Part shown: in pieces, positions 1 to 8,763 of the stretch
Layout of the letters: each line of letters opens with the position of its first letter
Position numbering within the stretch: position 1 is the stretch's first letter
Origin: Notospermus geniculatus
Lineage: Eukaryota > Nemertea > Pilidiophora > Heteronemertea > Lineidae
Reading direction: 5' to 3'
Assembly: GCA_002633025.1 (NCBI GenBank)
Contig: NMRB01002538.1
Location: 1-64,000 of the forward strand
Length of the DNA: 64,000 nt
Position numbers and translations under genes: made by a program
The notes under the pieces: generated by a model
Databases searched by the model: none
Told to the model about the DNA's origin: nothing
What the model saw: the letters and a program-made list of their open reading frames with translations, nothing else

Positions 1-578
1 CGGGACGTCACGGGATAGCAGAAATGAAAATTACGTCATGACGTCATCGGGATCGAGATGGGGAAAACTGCGTCATGGCGTTCTCGATCTCGGTCACGGA
101 AACGGGATAGCAGAAACTCTCTATTGTCCGACATCTCGCGATACCTCCTACTATAAAAGTGAGGTTTCACGTGAGCTCAGGGCCAGCCTCTCTTGGGACG
201 TGATTGGGAGGATTGGTCTCGCCGATTTTTTCTCCGTCTTCTGCGTCTTGCTCTGGAGGTCGCTACGAAGCATGGGTATCGTACGGACAGGAGTTTGGTT
301 CGATAGTATTTAGTACTTTCGAGCGTTCTTTCTTCAACTTACTGAGGTATGCTTCGTTTGTTCACCGTTTTGAATTCGTATTTCACTCCTGGTTTCCCGC
401 CATGTTCTACACATAGTTCGTTGTCCTAACCTCGTCCCCTTTCCCCAGAGTAAGCCCAGAGCTACGTAGCGTGTCTTGAGAATTTTCTTTGTCCCACGGA
501 GATTGGCCTATATTGCCGTCTATAGTTTCTTGTTCGTCCCTTTTTATTGTGTCCTACGTGTTAGTGGTTGTTAGTCCC
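1..578. other. Left flank, possible promoter or LTR-like region of the BEL/Pao element
   Basis: No coding region is recognisable here. A TATA-like TATAAAA lies at 152-158, and a CRE-type palindrome TGACGTCA lies at 39-46 amid several related CGTCA words. Because a BEL/Pao reverse transcriptase fragment follows directly, this may be the remnant LTR or leader of that element. No matching second LTR was seen, so this is inference only. Confidence 0.3.
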
Positions 579-947
579 ATGGCAGAACACCGTCTAGGAG
601 CCACAGAGAGACTGAAAAATCCCGATATAGCAGCTTCTTACGTTGAGACAATCAAGGACTTTGTGGAAAAAGATTATGTCAGGAGAGTGCCCGAGTCTGA
701 AGTTGAAAATGGGACCTGTTGGTTTCTGCCACATTTCCCGGTGGTGAAGCTGGATAGAGCAACTACAGATGAAGTCCGCATTGTGTTTGATGCGTCAGCG
801 AAGAGTGAAGGGATATCGTTGAACGATCGCATACACCAAGGCCCAAAACTACAGTGCGATACCAATGTGCTACTCAGGTTTAGGAAAAACCGTGTGGCAT
901 TAGCAGATAAACATTGCGGAGGAAGACAGGCGGTATCACATGTGTCT
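579..947 (+). pseudogene. BEL/Pao retrotransposon reverse transcriptase, 5' fragment
   Basis: The reading frame from the ATG at 579 resembles the start of a BEL/Pao reverse transcriptase. It shows the family signatures WFLPHFPVV, RIVFDASAK, SLNDRIHQGPKLQ and a following LLRFRKN...VALA. The gag, protease and the catalytic YxDD part are absent on this side. The frame degenerates just before 947, where a Harbinger transposon is inserted. BEL/Pao reverse transcriptase-like sequence resumes immediately after the Harbinger right end (39763), in the expected order. The element is therefore a split and decayed retrotransposon that provides the oldest visible layer of the nest. Confidence 0.8.
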
Positions 948-1343
948 TATGCTAGGTTTACACTATGTTCCCGGCAGCCACGGCAGCCCCGTTTGCCCGA
1001 AACGTAGTGCACCGTGGGATTTTGACAATTTTTTTCTCCACATTCAAGTTCTGTTAGGTCTTGCTAAGTTTCCGCACGGTCTATCACGGTATCCGTGACA
1101 GGCCGTGGGGGAAGGGGGCAGCTGAGTCCCGGAGGCTCAAAGGCGCACTACGGTTCGGCCCGCGGTCTACCACGAATGCCAGCACGTTCCCTCCCGGCGC
1201 GTCACGTTTTGATTGATGAGGGCCCTCACGTTTCTCACGTTCTGATCAAGGTCTGACACGTTTTCCACGTTCTGCCAAGGCTTTCTACGGATGAAACGTG
1301 GACGCCGGGCGGTAGGGTCTATTTTAGCACATTTTTGCCACGG

Positions 1344-1350
1344 TATAAAA
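1344..1350 (+). promoter_or_regulatory. TATA box of the Harbinger transposase gene
   Basis: TATAAAA sits about 58 bases upstream of the transposase ATG at 1408, a plausible spacing for a short leader. Confidence 0.5.
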
Positions 1351-1407
1351 AGGGACCTCCCCGGCAATGGCAATCATTGCATCCTGAGACTTCGACGAGA
1401 CAACATC

Positions 1408-2216
1408 ATGAATGTCCAACATGAAGAGTTTGTGTTTGCATGTTTGCTGGGTGCATACATCCAGTCTTTGCGTCAGCAAGAAGGCGGCCGGCAGCAGTTG
1501 CGGAGAAGGGAGGTCAGAGTGCAGCAGGCAAGAAGGCGGCGGATGAGAAGGCCAAGGTCTATGTGGGTGCGCGAATGGTTATCGGAAGACAGAAGGCAGC
1601 AGCTGGGCCATTACTCAACATTTCTCACCAGAGGGCTCCGCACCGAAGATGTTAACGCCTTCCAGAACTATCTGAGGATGCCTCCAGCGCTCTTCGACGA
1701 GATCCTGGAAAGAGTAAGACCAGCCATCGAGAGACAAGACACAAAGTTCCGCCCTGCCCTACCACCTGGACTGAAGCTGTCACTGACTCTGAGACATCCG
1801 GCCACTGTGGACAATTACTCGTCACTCTCCTATGCATTCCGGTGCAGTAAATCAGCCATCGGCCATATGAAGCCAGAAGTATGCAAAGCCATCGTGGAAG
1901 CCTACAAGAATGAAGTGTTCGCCGTTCCTGTGACGCCCGATGAGTGGAGAGCCCTTGCACAGGAGTTTGAAGACAAGTGGAATGTGCCTCATGCGGTGAG
2001 AGCTTTGGACGGGAAGCATATTGCCATCATATTGCCATCATGTCCTCTGCCCAACGATGACCAGAACCACGACATCCCTCACTTCATCCTGGGAGATGAT
2101 GCATTTGGGTTAAGAAGCTACCTGATGAAGCCGTATGGGAGAAGAGCGATGCTGAGAGAAAACCTCATCTTCAATTACCGGATCTCACGTGGAAGACGTG
2201 TGGTTGAGAATGCGTT
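1408..2216 (+). pseudogene. Harbinger (HARBI1-like) transposase, exon 1, 5' part
   Basis: The frame from the ATG at 1408 matches PIF/Harbinger DDE nucleases: an N-terminal basic region, then [42 protein letters not shown], a later [15 protein letters not shown] and [14 protein letters not shown]. The first Asp (ALDGKH) and the GDDAF Asp are present. The stretch that normally joins them, with the second catalytic Asp, is missing: HIAI runs directly into a Pro-rich GDDAF leader, with a short duplicated CATATTGCCATCA at the join. The exon is then cut by the Polinton at codon level. It resumes at 36043, where the same frame meets a TGA within about ten codons. The gene is non-functional. Confidence 0.88.
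2211..2216. repeat. Polinton target-site duplication, left copy (TGCGTT)
   Basis: TGCGTT directly precedes the first base of the Polinton inverted repeat and is repeated exactly at 36043-36048. Six bases is the standard Polinton duplication length. Confidence 0.93.
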
Positions 2217-2927
2217 AGTAGTAGATGTAATGTCACGCTTTGGTCACATTTTTATGTTACCCTTTGGTGACATTTTAGGTAACCTTTTCTTAAGTGTTGA
2301 TGGAAAAACCTGATGTATAAAGGCATTAAAGATGTGCGGCTTACTTTTAACGGCGCCTAAAAATGTGACCAAGAGCATGACATTACATCTAGCCACTCTT
2401 TCTTGCATATATATGTATATATTGATGTGTTTCTGTCCTGTCTTGTCCTGTCCTGTGTGTGTGTGTGTGGGTGAATCTTCTCGGGCCTCATCCTCCGCGC
2501 GCCGTTGGCCTGCTTCTCTCTCTCGTGGTGGCGTTTGCTGCGCCGCGCTCTCTCGCGCCAAGACGCACTGGATTTTGATCCTCGGGATGCATGGGGAAGA
2601 GAAAAGGCGGGAAAACGGGGAGAACCGAGGGAAAGAAGGAGAATGTTGACCGTCCGACCCGACCGACCGAGAAACAAGACGATGGAGGTGAGTGCGGCGT
2701 GACTTGTAAAAAATATTAGCCGGCGCGCAGTAACGGGCCCTGATAATGCGCCGATGAAATATGTTCGAACGCGCGGGTTCGATGAACGCATTGTTAGGGT
2801 CCGTGTACAGAAGGCCAGTAGTATTTTTTTCGCGTCACGCCATCCTTTCGGGGAAAGAAATGTAAGTGTCATCGAGGAAACAAAAAAAGGAACGACCAAG
2901 AAAGAAAGGCGAACAAGGCATGTGTGT
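2217..2927 (+). repeat. Polinton left terminal inverted repeat
   Basis: This is matched in inverted orientation by 35334-36042. In the stretches compared, the only differences seen were one substitution (near 2302), a one-base change in an A/T run near 2888 and a substitution near 2916; homology ends in a (TG)n tract. The repeat carries a TATA-like TGTATAAAGG (about 2312-2321). It also has an inward-facing ATGGAG followed at once by a consensus 5' splice site, GTGAGT (2688-2693). A 180-codon open frame running outward through the repeat appears to be compositional and is not called as a gene. Confidence 0.95.
2223..2390. repeat. Subterminal palindrome and iterons at the element end
   Basis: The terminal 32 bases (AGATGTAATGTCA...CACATTTTTA, 2223-2254) recur inverted at 2358-2390 with one mismatch and a one-base gap, so the end can fold into a long hairpin. 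Between them two direct repeats of about 24 bp occur: CTTTGGTCACATTTTTATG at about 2238 and CTTTGGTGACATTTTAGG at about 2262. The mirror arrangement is present at the right end. These are candidate integrase or replication-protein sites. Confidence 0.7.
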
Positions 2928-5022
2928 GTGTGTTTTCGATCGGATTATGTATTTTTTCTTCTCAAATAAGTTTACGATTGAGTCGAAACTAGCCTGACGG
3001 CTTGAGTGGTTCACGTGGAACATTTAAAACAACGAATGTTTGCACGAACACTCAAAACTCCCTTTCGGTACACATAACAAGAGGCACGAAGTAAGTGCTT
3101 AACTGATAGGCCTAATAACATAACCAATCGGATTCTTTTCTTAATTATGAAGTCGGTAGAAAACCGAAGAATGATCGAAAAACATATTATTCGCAGACTG
3201 ATCGGTTTTAATATTAGCCTGGACACTACTAGGCTTAAAATGTGACCTATACCAACTGAATGTTTTGAAAGCCGATAAAGATGTAGTGCCGAAAAGTGCG
3301 TCGAAAGTTCATTTAGGACTAAATATAATGGTTACTAAAGGGACTGTAGGCCCACGTGAACCAATAAATTACGCTTTACAAGAATAAATGACACAAAGTA
3401 ATGTCATGAGCCGAATTCACCAATTAAAGCCATACAATCACGAAAGCTACCGTAGCCCTCGATTCACATTTTGGTTAGAAAAAGTCAAGTGAAGGTGGCC
3501 TTTGTTCCATGCGAAATAATCTGGTTGATGGCTCACTCTGAAAACAGCACCTGGTTTTCGTCATCTACAATGTAACTTCTGGTTTTTTCTGTTCGAAGCA
3601 AAATGTGAATCGAGGGCTGCGATAGGTGTAGTGTACAAGTTTGTCAGAGCAGGATGGAAATATGCGCATTGTTTATAGCTAAGCTAAAGTACACGCTTCA
3701 GAGTCTGAGTAGTGTGTTTTGTTAACGGTAGATAGTTCCGGTGAAACATAGTAAACAAGTAGTTTTTATGCGCACTTACACCTGGGTCCAGTTTCACAAA
3801 GAGTCGTAAGTCTGGCCTGGTTTTTCTGCAGAACAGATGACTTCATTTCAGAGTAAAGTTTTTTCTTAGACTTTCGATTCTTTGTGAAACTAGCCCCTGG
3901 TGCGCTTATGGTGAATTCGACTCCGTAAATCTTTACATGGAAATCCGCTTGTACGTGTTGATTTTCTGATTTGGTGCGGCTCTTGTTTCCGGCTCCGCCA
4001 GCATTCTAACACACCGTATTGTGTGACCTGTGCCGTGCAAAGGCAAAACCTAGTAACTCACATTCTGCTACTTTGGAGAAAATGGAGCAAAGTAAAAACA
4101 GCACATTGATAAGATAAACAGTTTGTCAAAGTCAATGCTGAAACAGTGGAGGCTACCACACTGAATTTTTAGCGAGTAATACTGCAATCTGGTTGGTTGC
4201 ATGGTGATACTTGTGAGTTCTCCACTCTAATCTTAAAATCAGATAGAGGTACTAGATTTTTCTGTGGGTGTTGCAACATAATGCGGACATCCATTTGCAG
4301 CGGGGCTTAGACTAACAGCTTGAGCAAAACTTAGTGGCTCCAAAAACGTCCGTATCTCAATTTTCATGAAAATGTGAGTTACTAGATTCTGCCTTTGGAC
4401 GGCAGACCTGTGCTCAAACGAAATCGGTATCAAGTGATATTAAGGATGTTATCATCAAAAAGTGGACTCAAGCCGAAATAATAGCACCCTCTGGGTGGGT
4501 GAACGGCGTTGTGTAACTATTGTGGTTAAAAACAGACAGGGGAAGCCATTAGCTTGGAATGGAAAATAATTGTGTGAATCAACCGGAGAGGAGGTCACTA
4601 ATGATTATTTACACATTTGTTCAAAATATCCTCGTTCATTTGTATGATGATGTTCATGGATAAGTAAGTGAATGATCCGTTCGAGACCGTTTTCCCGACA
4701 AACTTGTACATCACCGAGCGTTGACCAAATTTAGCCGCATTGTGCAGACGGAAGTCCGCCTAAGAAGGTTAGAACAACACCATCATGAGCATCGACGTAT
4801 AAATGAGCGAGGATGCTTTGAACGAATGTAACATTGTGTAAACGGACGGTTATTCAAATCTCAAGGGGCTTTTGCCCGCTTTCACACTGCGAGCGAAATG
4901 GCGAAGCGAAGCGAATGTGGTGAAAAGATCTGGAAGCATGACAATGGCCTGTAACGCTACAGGACAATGGAAATTCGCTTCGCTTCGCCATTTCGCTCGC
5001 AGGGTGTGTTTCGCTGAAAGAC
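2928..5022. other. Polinton left internal region without recognisable genes; two small MITE-like repeats
   Basis: No convincing coding frame is present. Two short inverted-repeat insertions are visible. The first spans 3453-3618 and has perfect 19-bp ends, AGCCCTCGATTCACATTTT and its complement. The second spans about 3782-3899, with ends reading CCAGTTTCACAAAGA and its complement, a pattern common in MITEs of marine animals. Otherwise the stretch is AT-rich and featureless to the eye. Confidence 0.5.
4888..5001. repeat. Perfect 28-bp inverted repeat, 58-bp loop
   Basis: Arms at 4888-4915 and 4974-5001 are exact reverse complements, rich in CGAAGCG, and lie just downstream of the minus-strand gene block. 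They could be a MITE, a transcription end structure for the minus-strand genes, or a replication-related palindrome. No target duplication was recognised. Confidence 0.7.
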
Positions 5023-5330
5023 TTACCGGCTAACCAGAAATGCTCTCGCACGACGCAGCTGTTTATGTTTTTTAAGCTTGTTTTGTGGCACGCTAAATTT
5101 CCTGATGTGGAAATTTAATCTTTTCAAAAAATGAGCGTTCCAATGGGTGTTTTGGTGACGAAGATGTTTAGACTGAATCAATTGCTGTTTCGTTAGTGCT
5201 TCAGGGCGACGCAACAAATGCGACTTAGCCAGCAAGTCTTTCAGCGAAACGCACTGCTCAGCAGGGTCGTAGATCAACCAACTTTGTTGAAGGCGCGGGG
5301 CTATTGAGTTTTTTTTTTTTTTTTTTTCTG
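5023..5330 (-). other. Alternate-frame C-terminal extension of the 513-codon gene
   Basis: On the minus strand, reading past the A19 tract (T run at 5309-5327) in the next frame gives about 100 codons without a stop. Their composition is protein-like (SWLIYDP..., then a Lys/Leu/His-rich tail ending FLVSR). The annotated frame of the upstream gene, by contrast, ends soon after the tract. The stop codon of the extension overlaps a consensus minus-strand 5' splice site (complement of ACTTACC, 5023-5029). It may be the true C terminus, reached through an indel, an assembly error or slippage on the A tract. Confidence 0.4.
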
Positions 5331-6799
5331 TCGGGGGGAGTTGTGTGAGTCTGCCCGTCGCAGGTCTGTTGTTGGTCACTTTTAGAAGGCTGTCTTTTAG
5401 TCGTCGTTTTCCTGCCAGGTTGGCGTTTTATGCAATTGTTTGAGGTGGTGTTCAAGCAATGTAAGACGCAATGTCTGCAATTAGCTTGCACACGGTTGTC
5501 GTAGAATGCCGCAAAATTGTCTAAGTTGTCGCTGTTTTTTTTCAATATTTTGATGTAAGCGTCTGATTGTTGGAGTTGTTTTGTCATTGTCGCGTCCATC
5601 TGTTTGTATTTTTTTTCAATGTCAGCTCGTTGTTTGGTACACTGGTCGATCCAGTCTTTGATGGTGGAAAAATGTGTCTCTTGTAGCTCGTTCACATGTC
5701 TAATCTTCTTGAAGTCTGCCAACATTTGTCGATTGAAGTCTGTATTCGGTCGAATGCTTAAGTACTTTTGTATGAAACGGTCGTGTAAGTTGGGGTTAGA
5801 ATTTTGGGGCTGTGTCTCGGTCTGGGGGGATTGGGTGTTTTGGGCCAGGGCTACGAATTGCCGCAAGTGGAGTTCGTCTTCCTGCGAAACGGCTTCCACT
5901 TCCGGCATGGGGGATTCGAGGGCAACAGTCGGTCGTGGAGCAGGGCTTCGCCCGTCAACAGACTCGGTATCACTTTCTGAACTGCTTGAACAAGTACCTA
6001 AAAAATCTTCTGTTGAGACAGCGGGTATGGGGTTAACGGTGCCGAGAATAGTATTGTCTGCTATGGGCGTCGTTGTTTCTTTGAAAGTCTCAGGTATGAC
6101 GACAAGCGGTGTGTTGACAGCGGCAGTTGACCCGTAAACGGCATCGCTGGCTATTTCGAACACACGTTCGAAACCGCTTTCTATTACAAATGGATCTTGA
6201 AGAGGCTTATGTTGCCCTACAAGGGCTGGTTGGTCCTGTTGTACGAGGGGTTCTGGGGGCAGGGCTCGACCAGTCGCCGCTGAGGGAGTATGATTGTTGG
6301 GTGTAGGGCGAGGTGTTTTGACGAATGATCGCTGTTCACCAGGGGGATATGGTTGTGTTAGGGCGGGTTGAAATTGAGCGGTTGCCGCTCGGGGCGTCAC
6401 CGGGTCAGTCGTGGGGAGGGACCGGGCTCCACAATTAGTAATAGTTTTAGTAGTATCATTGACGAGGTCGGATTCTTCGACGTGTTCTACCGTGACTGAG
6501 ATGTCACTCAAAGTCTGGTCGATTCGTATCTTCAGGTCGTAGACACAATCGTCTAGAGTGGCGCTGATGAACGGTTTTTGAAAGGACGGATAGTAGATAC
6601 TGATGTCTGCTTGTTTTAAACACATTTTCAAATGCCGACCCACCAACGGCCAAAACGAGGCCGGGGGTAAATTTGTGTTGATTCCCGCCTTACGAAAATG
6701 TCTTCGTAAGACGTTTTTATTAGCAGCGGGACAATGCTGCGGAAGTTGACAAAGTAGATTGCTTAGCAGTTGTTCGTTGACGTTCATATCGGTGTTCAT
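5258..6799 (-). CDS. Unrecognised Polinton protein, Pro/Thr/Gln-rich with a C-terminal coiled coil
   Basis: This frame of 513 codons runs from the ATG at 6799 (a second in-frame Met lies four codons later). I do not recognise the family. The N-terminal 110 residues look folded (LLCQLPQHCPA, FWPLVGRHLKMCLKQADISIYYPSF). A long Pro/Thr/Gln-rich linker with acidic Ser patches follows. Then comes a probable coiled coil around residues 350-425 (DRFIQKYLSIRP to KQLQQSDAYIKIL) and a short Cys-rich patch (CRHCVLHCLN). The end is a poly-Lys stretch encoded by a 19-base homopolymer, after which the frame stops quickly. The gene starts 12 bases after the stop of the 258-codon gene on the same strand, suggesting a shared transcript. 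Confidence 0.65.
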   Translation of the reverse strand: MNTDMNVNEQLLSNLLCQLPQHCPAANKNVLRRHFRKAGINTNLPPASFWPLVGRHLKMCLKQADISIYYPSFQKPFISATLDDCVYDLKIRIDQTLSDISVTVEHVEESDLVNDTTKTITNCGARSLPTTDPVTPRAATAQFQPALTQPYPPGEQRSFVKTPRPTPNNHTPSAATGRALPPEPLVQQDQPALVGQHKPLQDPFVIESGFERVFEIASDAVYGSTAAVNTPLVVIPETFKETTTPIADNTILGTVNPIPAVSTEDFLGTCSSSSESDTESVDGRSPAPRPTVALESPMPEVEAVSQEDELHLRQFVALAQNTQSPQTETQPQNSNPNLHDRFIQKYLSIRPNTDFNRQMLADFKKIRHVNELQETHFSTIKDWIDQCTKQRADIEKKYKQMDATMTKQLQQSDAYIKILKKNSDNLDNFAAFYDNRVQANCRHCVLHCLNTTSNNCIKRQPGRKTTTKRQPSKSDQQQTCDGQTHTTPPDRKKKKKKLNSPAPSTKLVDLRPC

Positions 6800-6811
6800 G
6801 TTTTCGTATTG

Positions 6812-7588
6812 TTAAATCAAGTATTTTCCGCGAAGTTTTGAATCGTAATTTTTATGCACGAATTCAGGGTCGTCGATGATGTTTTCCAAAAAATCTAAAA
6901 ATGAGCGAAATTCCCACAAAAGGGTGTGTAGTTCGTTAATCCTTGACGAAATGAAAGTAGTGTTAGTTTTAAAGCATCTGATCGTAAGCGAACGTAGTTT
7001 GAGTCCCCTAGAAACAGACTCTATCTCGGTGTCAAAGTGCAATTGTATTTTCGGCGCAGGTGCGCCGTCAACGAAGAACTGCTCTAGACAGTAGATAAGA
7101 TCATCTATAGGGCAGCGTTGGAATAAAAGGGTGTGGGGGGTAGATGCAAATGCCCCGTGCACATTCAATATTCTACTGTGAAATAGGAAAACTTTTTTAG
7201 GGGGTCGGGGTTGGTTCAAAGCGTACTGGTATATTTCTCGCTGTATATGCTGAAATAACTGGGTCAAGTTCTTTTTACGGCACCAATGAAGAGTGCCTTC
7301 GTGGCCACGCAAAAAGATGAAAATGTTGAACTTTTCGCTGACGCGGTAAGTGACCCGATGTAACCGACGGGTGACGTATCCGCCTCTGAAAGTGGTTTGA
7401 AAGTGTTCGGCGTAAGCGAATAAATTTGTGGAGAATGTAGTACCGATTTCGTTTGGTACACAGGCCGCCTGTGTACGGTGTGTTAGATTATTTGGTTGAG
7501 CCGTTAAAATCACTTGGTTGAAATGTATGTTTTCGAAAGGTAATCGTTCCAATAATTGCTCTTCACCGCGGCTCGAGTCAGCTGGCAT
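6812..7588 (-). CDS. Unrecognised Polinton protein, 258 aa
   Basis: The open frame runs from the ATG at 7588 to the stop at 6812. It appears globular, with an even mix of hydrophobic and charged residues, no signal peptide and no evident membrane segment, and I recognise no motif. Upstream on the minus strand, a polypyrimidine tract followed by AG (genomic complement CTAAAATGAGAAAAAG at about 7608) looks like a 3' splice site ending just before the ATG. The 5' leader may therefore be spliced. Part of its coding sequence (6971-7137) recurs at 8600-8763 as a truncated copy. It is paired with the 513-codon gene and runs opposite to every other gene of the element. Confidence 0.7.
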   Translation of the reverse strand: MPADSSRGEEQLLERLPFENIHFNQVILTAQPNNLTHRTQAACVPNEIGTTFSTNLFAYAEHFQTTFRGGYVTRRLHRVTYRVSEKFNIFIFLRGHEGTLHWCRKKNLTQLFQHIQREIYQYALNQPRPPKKVFLFHSRILNVHGAFASTPHTLLFQRCPIDDLIYCLEQFFVDGAPAPKIQLHFDTEIESVSRGLKLRSLTIRCFKTNTTFISSRINELHTLLWEFRSFLDFLENIIDDPEFVHKNYDSKLRGKYLI

Positions 7589-7599
7589 TGACGGGTGTC

Positions 7600-8087
7600 A
7601 TTCGCTCCTAAAATGAGAAAAAGTTAAAGAAGGGTGGAGAACAGTTTTGTTATTACAAAAAAGATCGCCGCGAACAAAGAGAAGTGCATGCCTCTCTCAC
7701 ACCTGGCTACCTGGCACCTGGCTACCTGGCTACCTGGAAAACGAAACGAATGCGAGAAAACGTTTTTTTGCTGGAATAAAGCGTGCTAGGAAAAAAAGCA
7801 TTGCCTTGAAACAAAGATTCTCTCACACCTAGCGACAAGGAGGACAAAGCGAATACGAAAAAGCCTCTTTTTTGCTAGAATAATGTTGGTGAGGTTTCGA
7901 CGAATGTAAACCTTTTTTTACGAAGACGTAAGTATTTTCGAAAAAAGAAGCATGTGTGCACGAGGTCGGAGTCGTGTTAAAGACATTTACGACTTACATT
8001 GGCGTTGAAATGCGGCGGTTCTGTTATCGTGCTGCGTGTTAGTGTTGGACAGCAATCTGAAAAGAGAAAAAAGAAGACAAGGAAAAA
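7600..8087 (-). promoter_or_regulatory. Candidate spliced 5' leader of the minus-strand gene pair
   Basis: Reading the minus strand, a long pyrimidine tract and CAG (complement of CTGAAAAGAGAAAAAAG, 8057-8087) is followed by about 57 bases without any ATG and then GTAAGT (complement at about 7993-7999). A second acceptor lies at about 7608, just before the 258-codon ORF. This is the layout of a short noncoding leader exon. The region also has a degenerate direct repeat: CTCTCACACCT followed by a TTTTTTTGCT(G/A)GAATAA block (7697-7785 and 7820-7885). Confidence 0.45.
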
Positions 8088-8274
8088 CGACTGATCCACG
8101 AAACATCGCCTTTAGACGTTCGTTTTTTGGCGAAAGACTAAGGTTAACCCCTCCCCCCCCCTTAACCCTAGCCTCGCAAACCGTCGTCTAGCGAGCGGGA
8201 CAGCGGGTTTTTTAAGACGGAAGGCAAAATCGAAAACCTTGAAAAACGCTGAAAAGTGCGTGAGGAGTCTATTG

Positions 8275-8492
8275 TAGTATAACTTGGACATGAAGCATCT
8301 TAAAAGATACGAAATTTACCCCGGGCATGCTTCGTACCCGGGGTAAAATGCATTGTCCGAACCTGAACATATACAGGCGTTCCATCGCGCTGTGGTGCGA
8401 AGATTCAGCACAGCTCCGACGTACGATCACTTGGACATGAAGCATCTTAAATGGTGCGAAGTCTACTCCGGGCATGCTTCGTACCCGGGGTA
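8275..8492. repeat. Direct repeat pair with GC hairpins flanking a displaced gene fragment
   Basis: The block ACTTGGACATGAAGCATCTTAA...CCCGGGGTA occurs at about 8281-8345 and 8431-8492. Each copy ends in a hairpin with arms TACCCCGGG/CCCGGGGTA around CATGCTTCGTA (8317-8345; the second, 8464-8492, has one mismatch). The 80 or so bases between the copies derive from the gene at 14926. Confidence 0.7.
8346..8427 (-). pseudogene. Displaced fragment of the 361-codon gene (14926), inverted
   Basis: The minus strand here is about 89% identical to 15301-15383, covering the coding stretch RSCGESSHHSAMERVYMFRFG with nearly the same reading. Relative to the plus strand it is antisense to that gene. It is embedded between the hairpin repeats. 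Confidence 0.75.
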
Positions 8493-8599
8493 GGCTCGTG
8501 AAGAAGGACAAAATACATGACCTTGAGAAAAGACTGAAAGTTTTGTCATTAGACAGATGCTTTCTCGAGATATTGTTATCTCAAATACAACCGTGCGAG

Positions 8600-8763
8600 A
8601 AAGCATCTGATTGTAAGCGAACGTAGTTTGAGTCCCCTAGAAACAGACTCTATCTCGGTGTCAAAGTGCAATTGTATTTTCGGCGCAGGTGCGCCGTCAA
8701 CGAAGAACTGCTCTAGACAGTAAAGATCATCTATAGGGCAGCGTTGGAATAAAAGGGTGTGGG
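8600..8763 (-). pseudogene. Truncated copy of the 258-codon gene interior
   Basis: This copy matches 6971-7137 almost exactly, with one substitution near its left end and a 3-base deletion, in the same orientation. It encodes the stretch from HTLLFQRCPIDDL to LRSLTIRCF, with no start or end of its own. The high identity implies a recent duplication or gene conversion. Confidence 0.85.

Noticed and set aside
2357-2899. 180-codon open frame running outward in each Polinton terminal repeat (also 35339-35902)
   Set aside because: It is compositional (HTHTQDRTRQDR from TG repeats, Arg/Ser runs), lacks any family feature and crosses the probable regulatory end. It stays open mainly because the repeat is GC-rich and the two copies are identical.
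7680-7740. CRISPR-like short direct repeats (CTACCTGG units)
   Set aside because: Only a few 7-10 bp units with no spacers; eukaryotic context. Simple tandem duplication.
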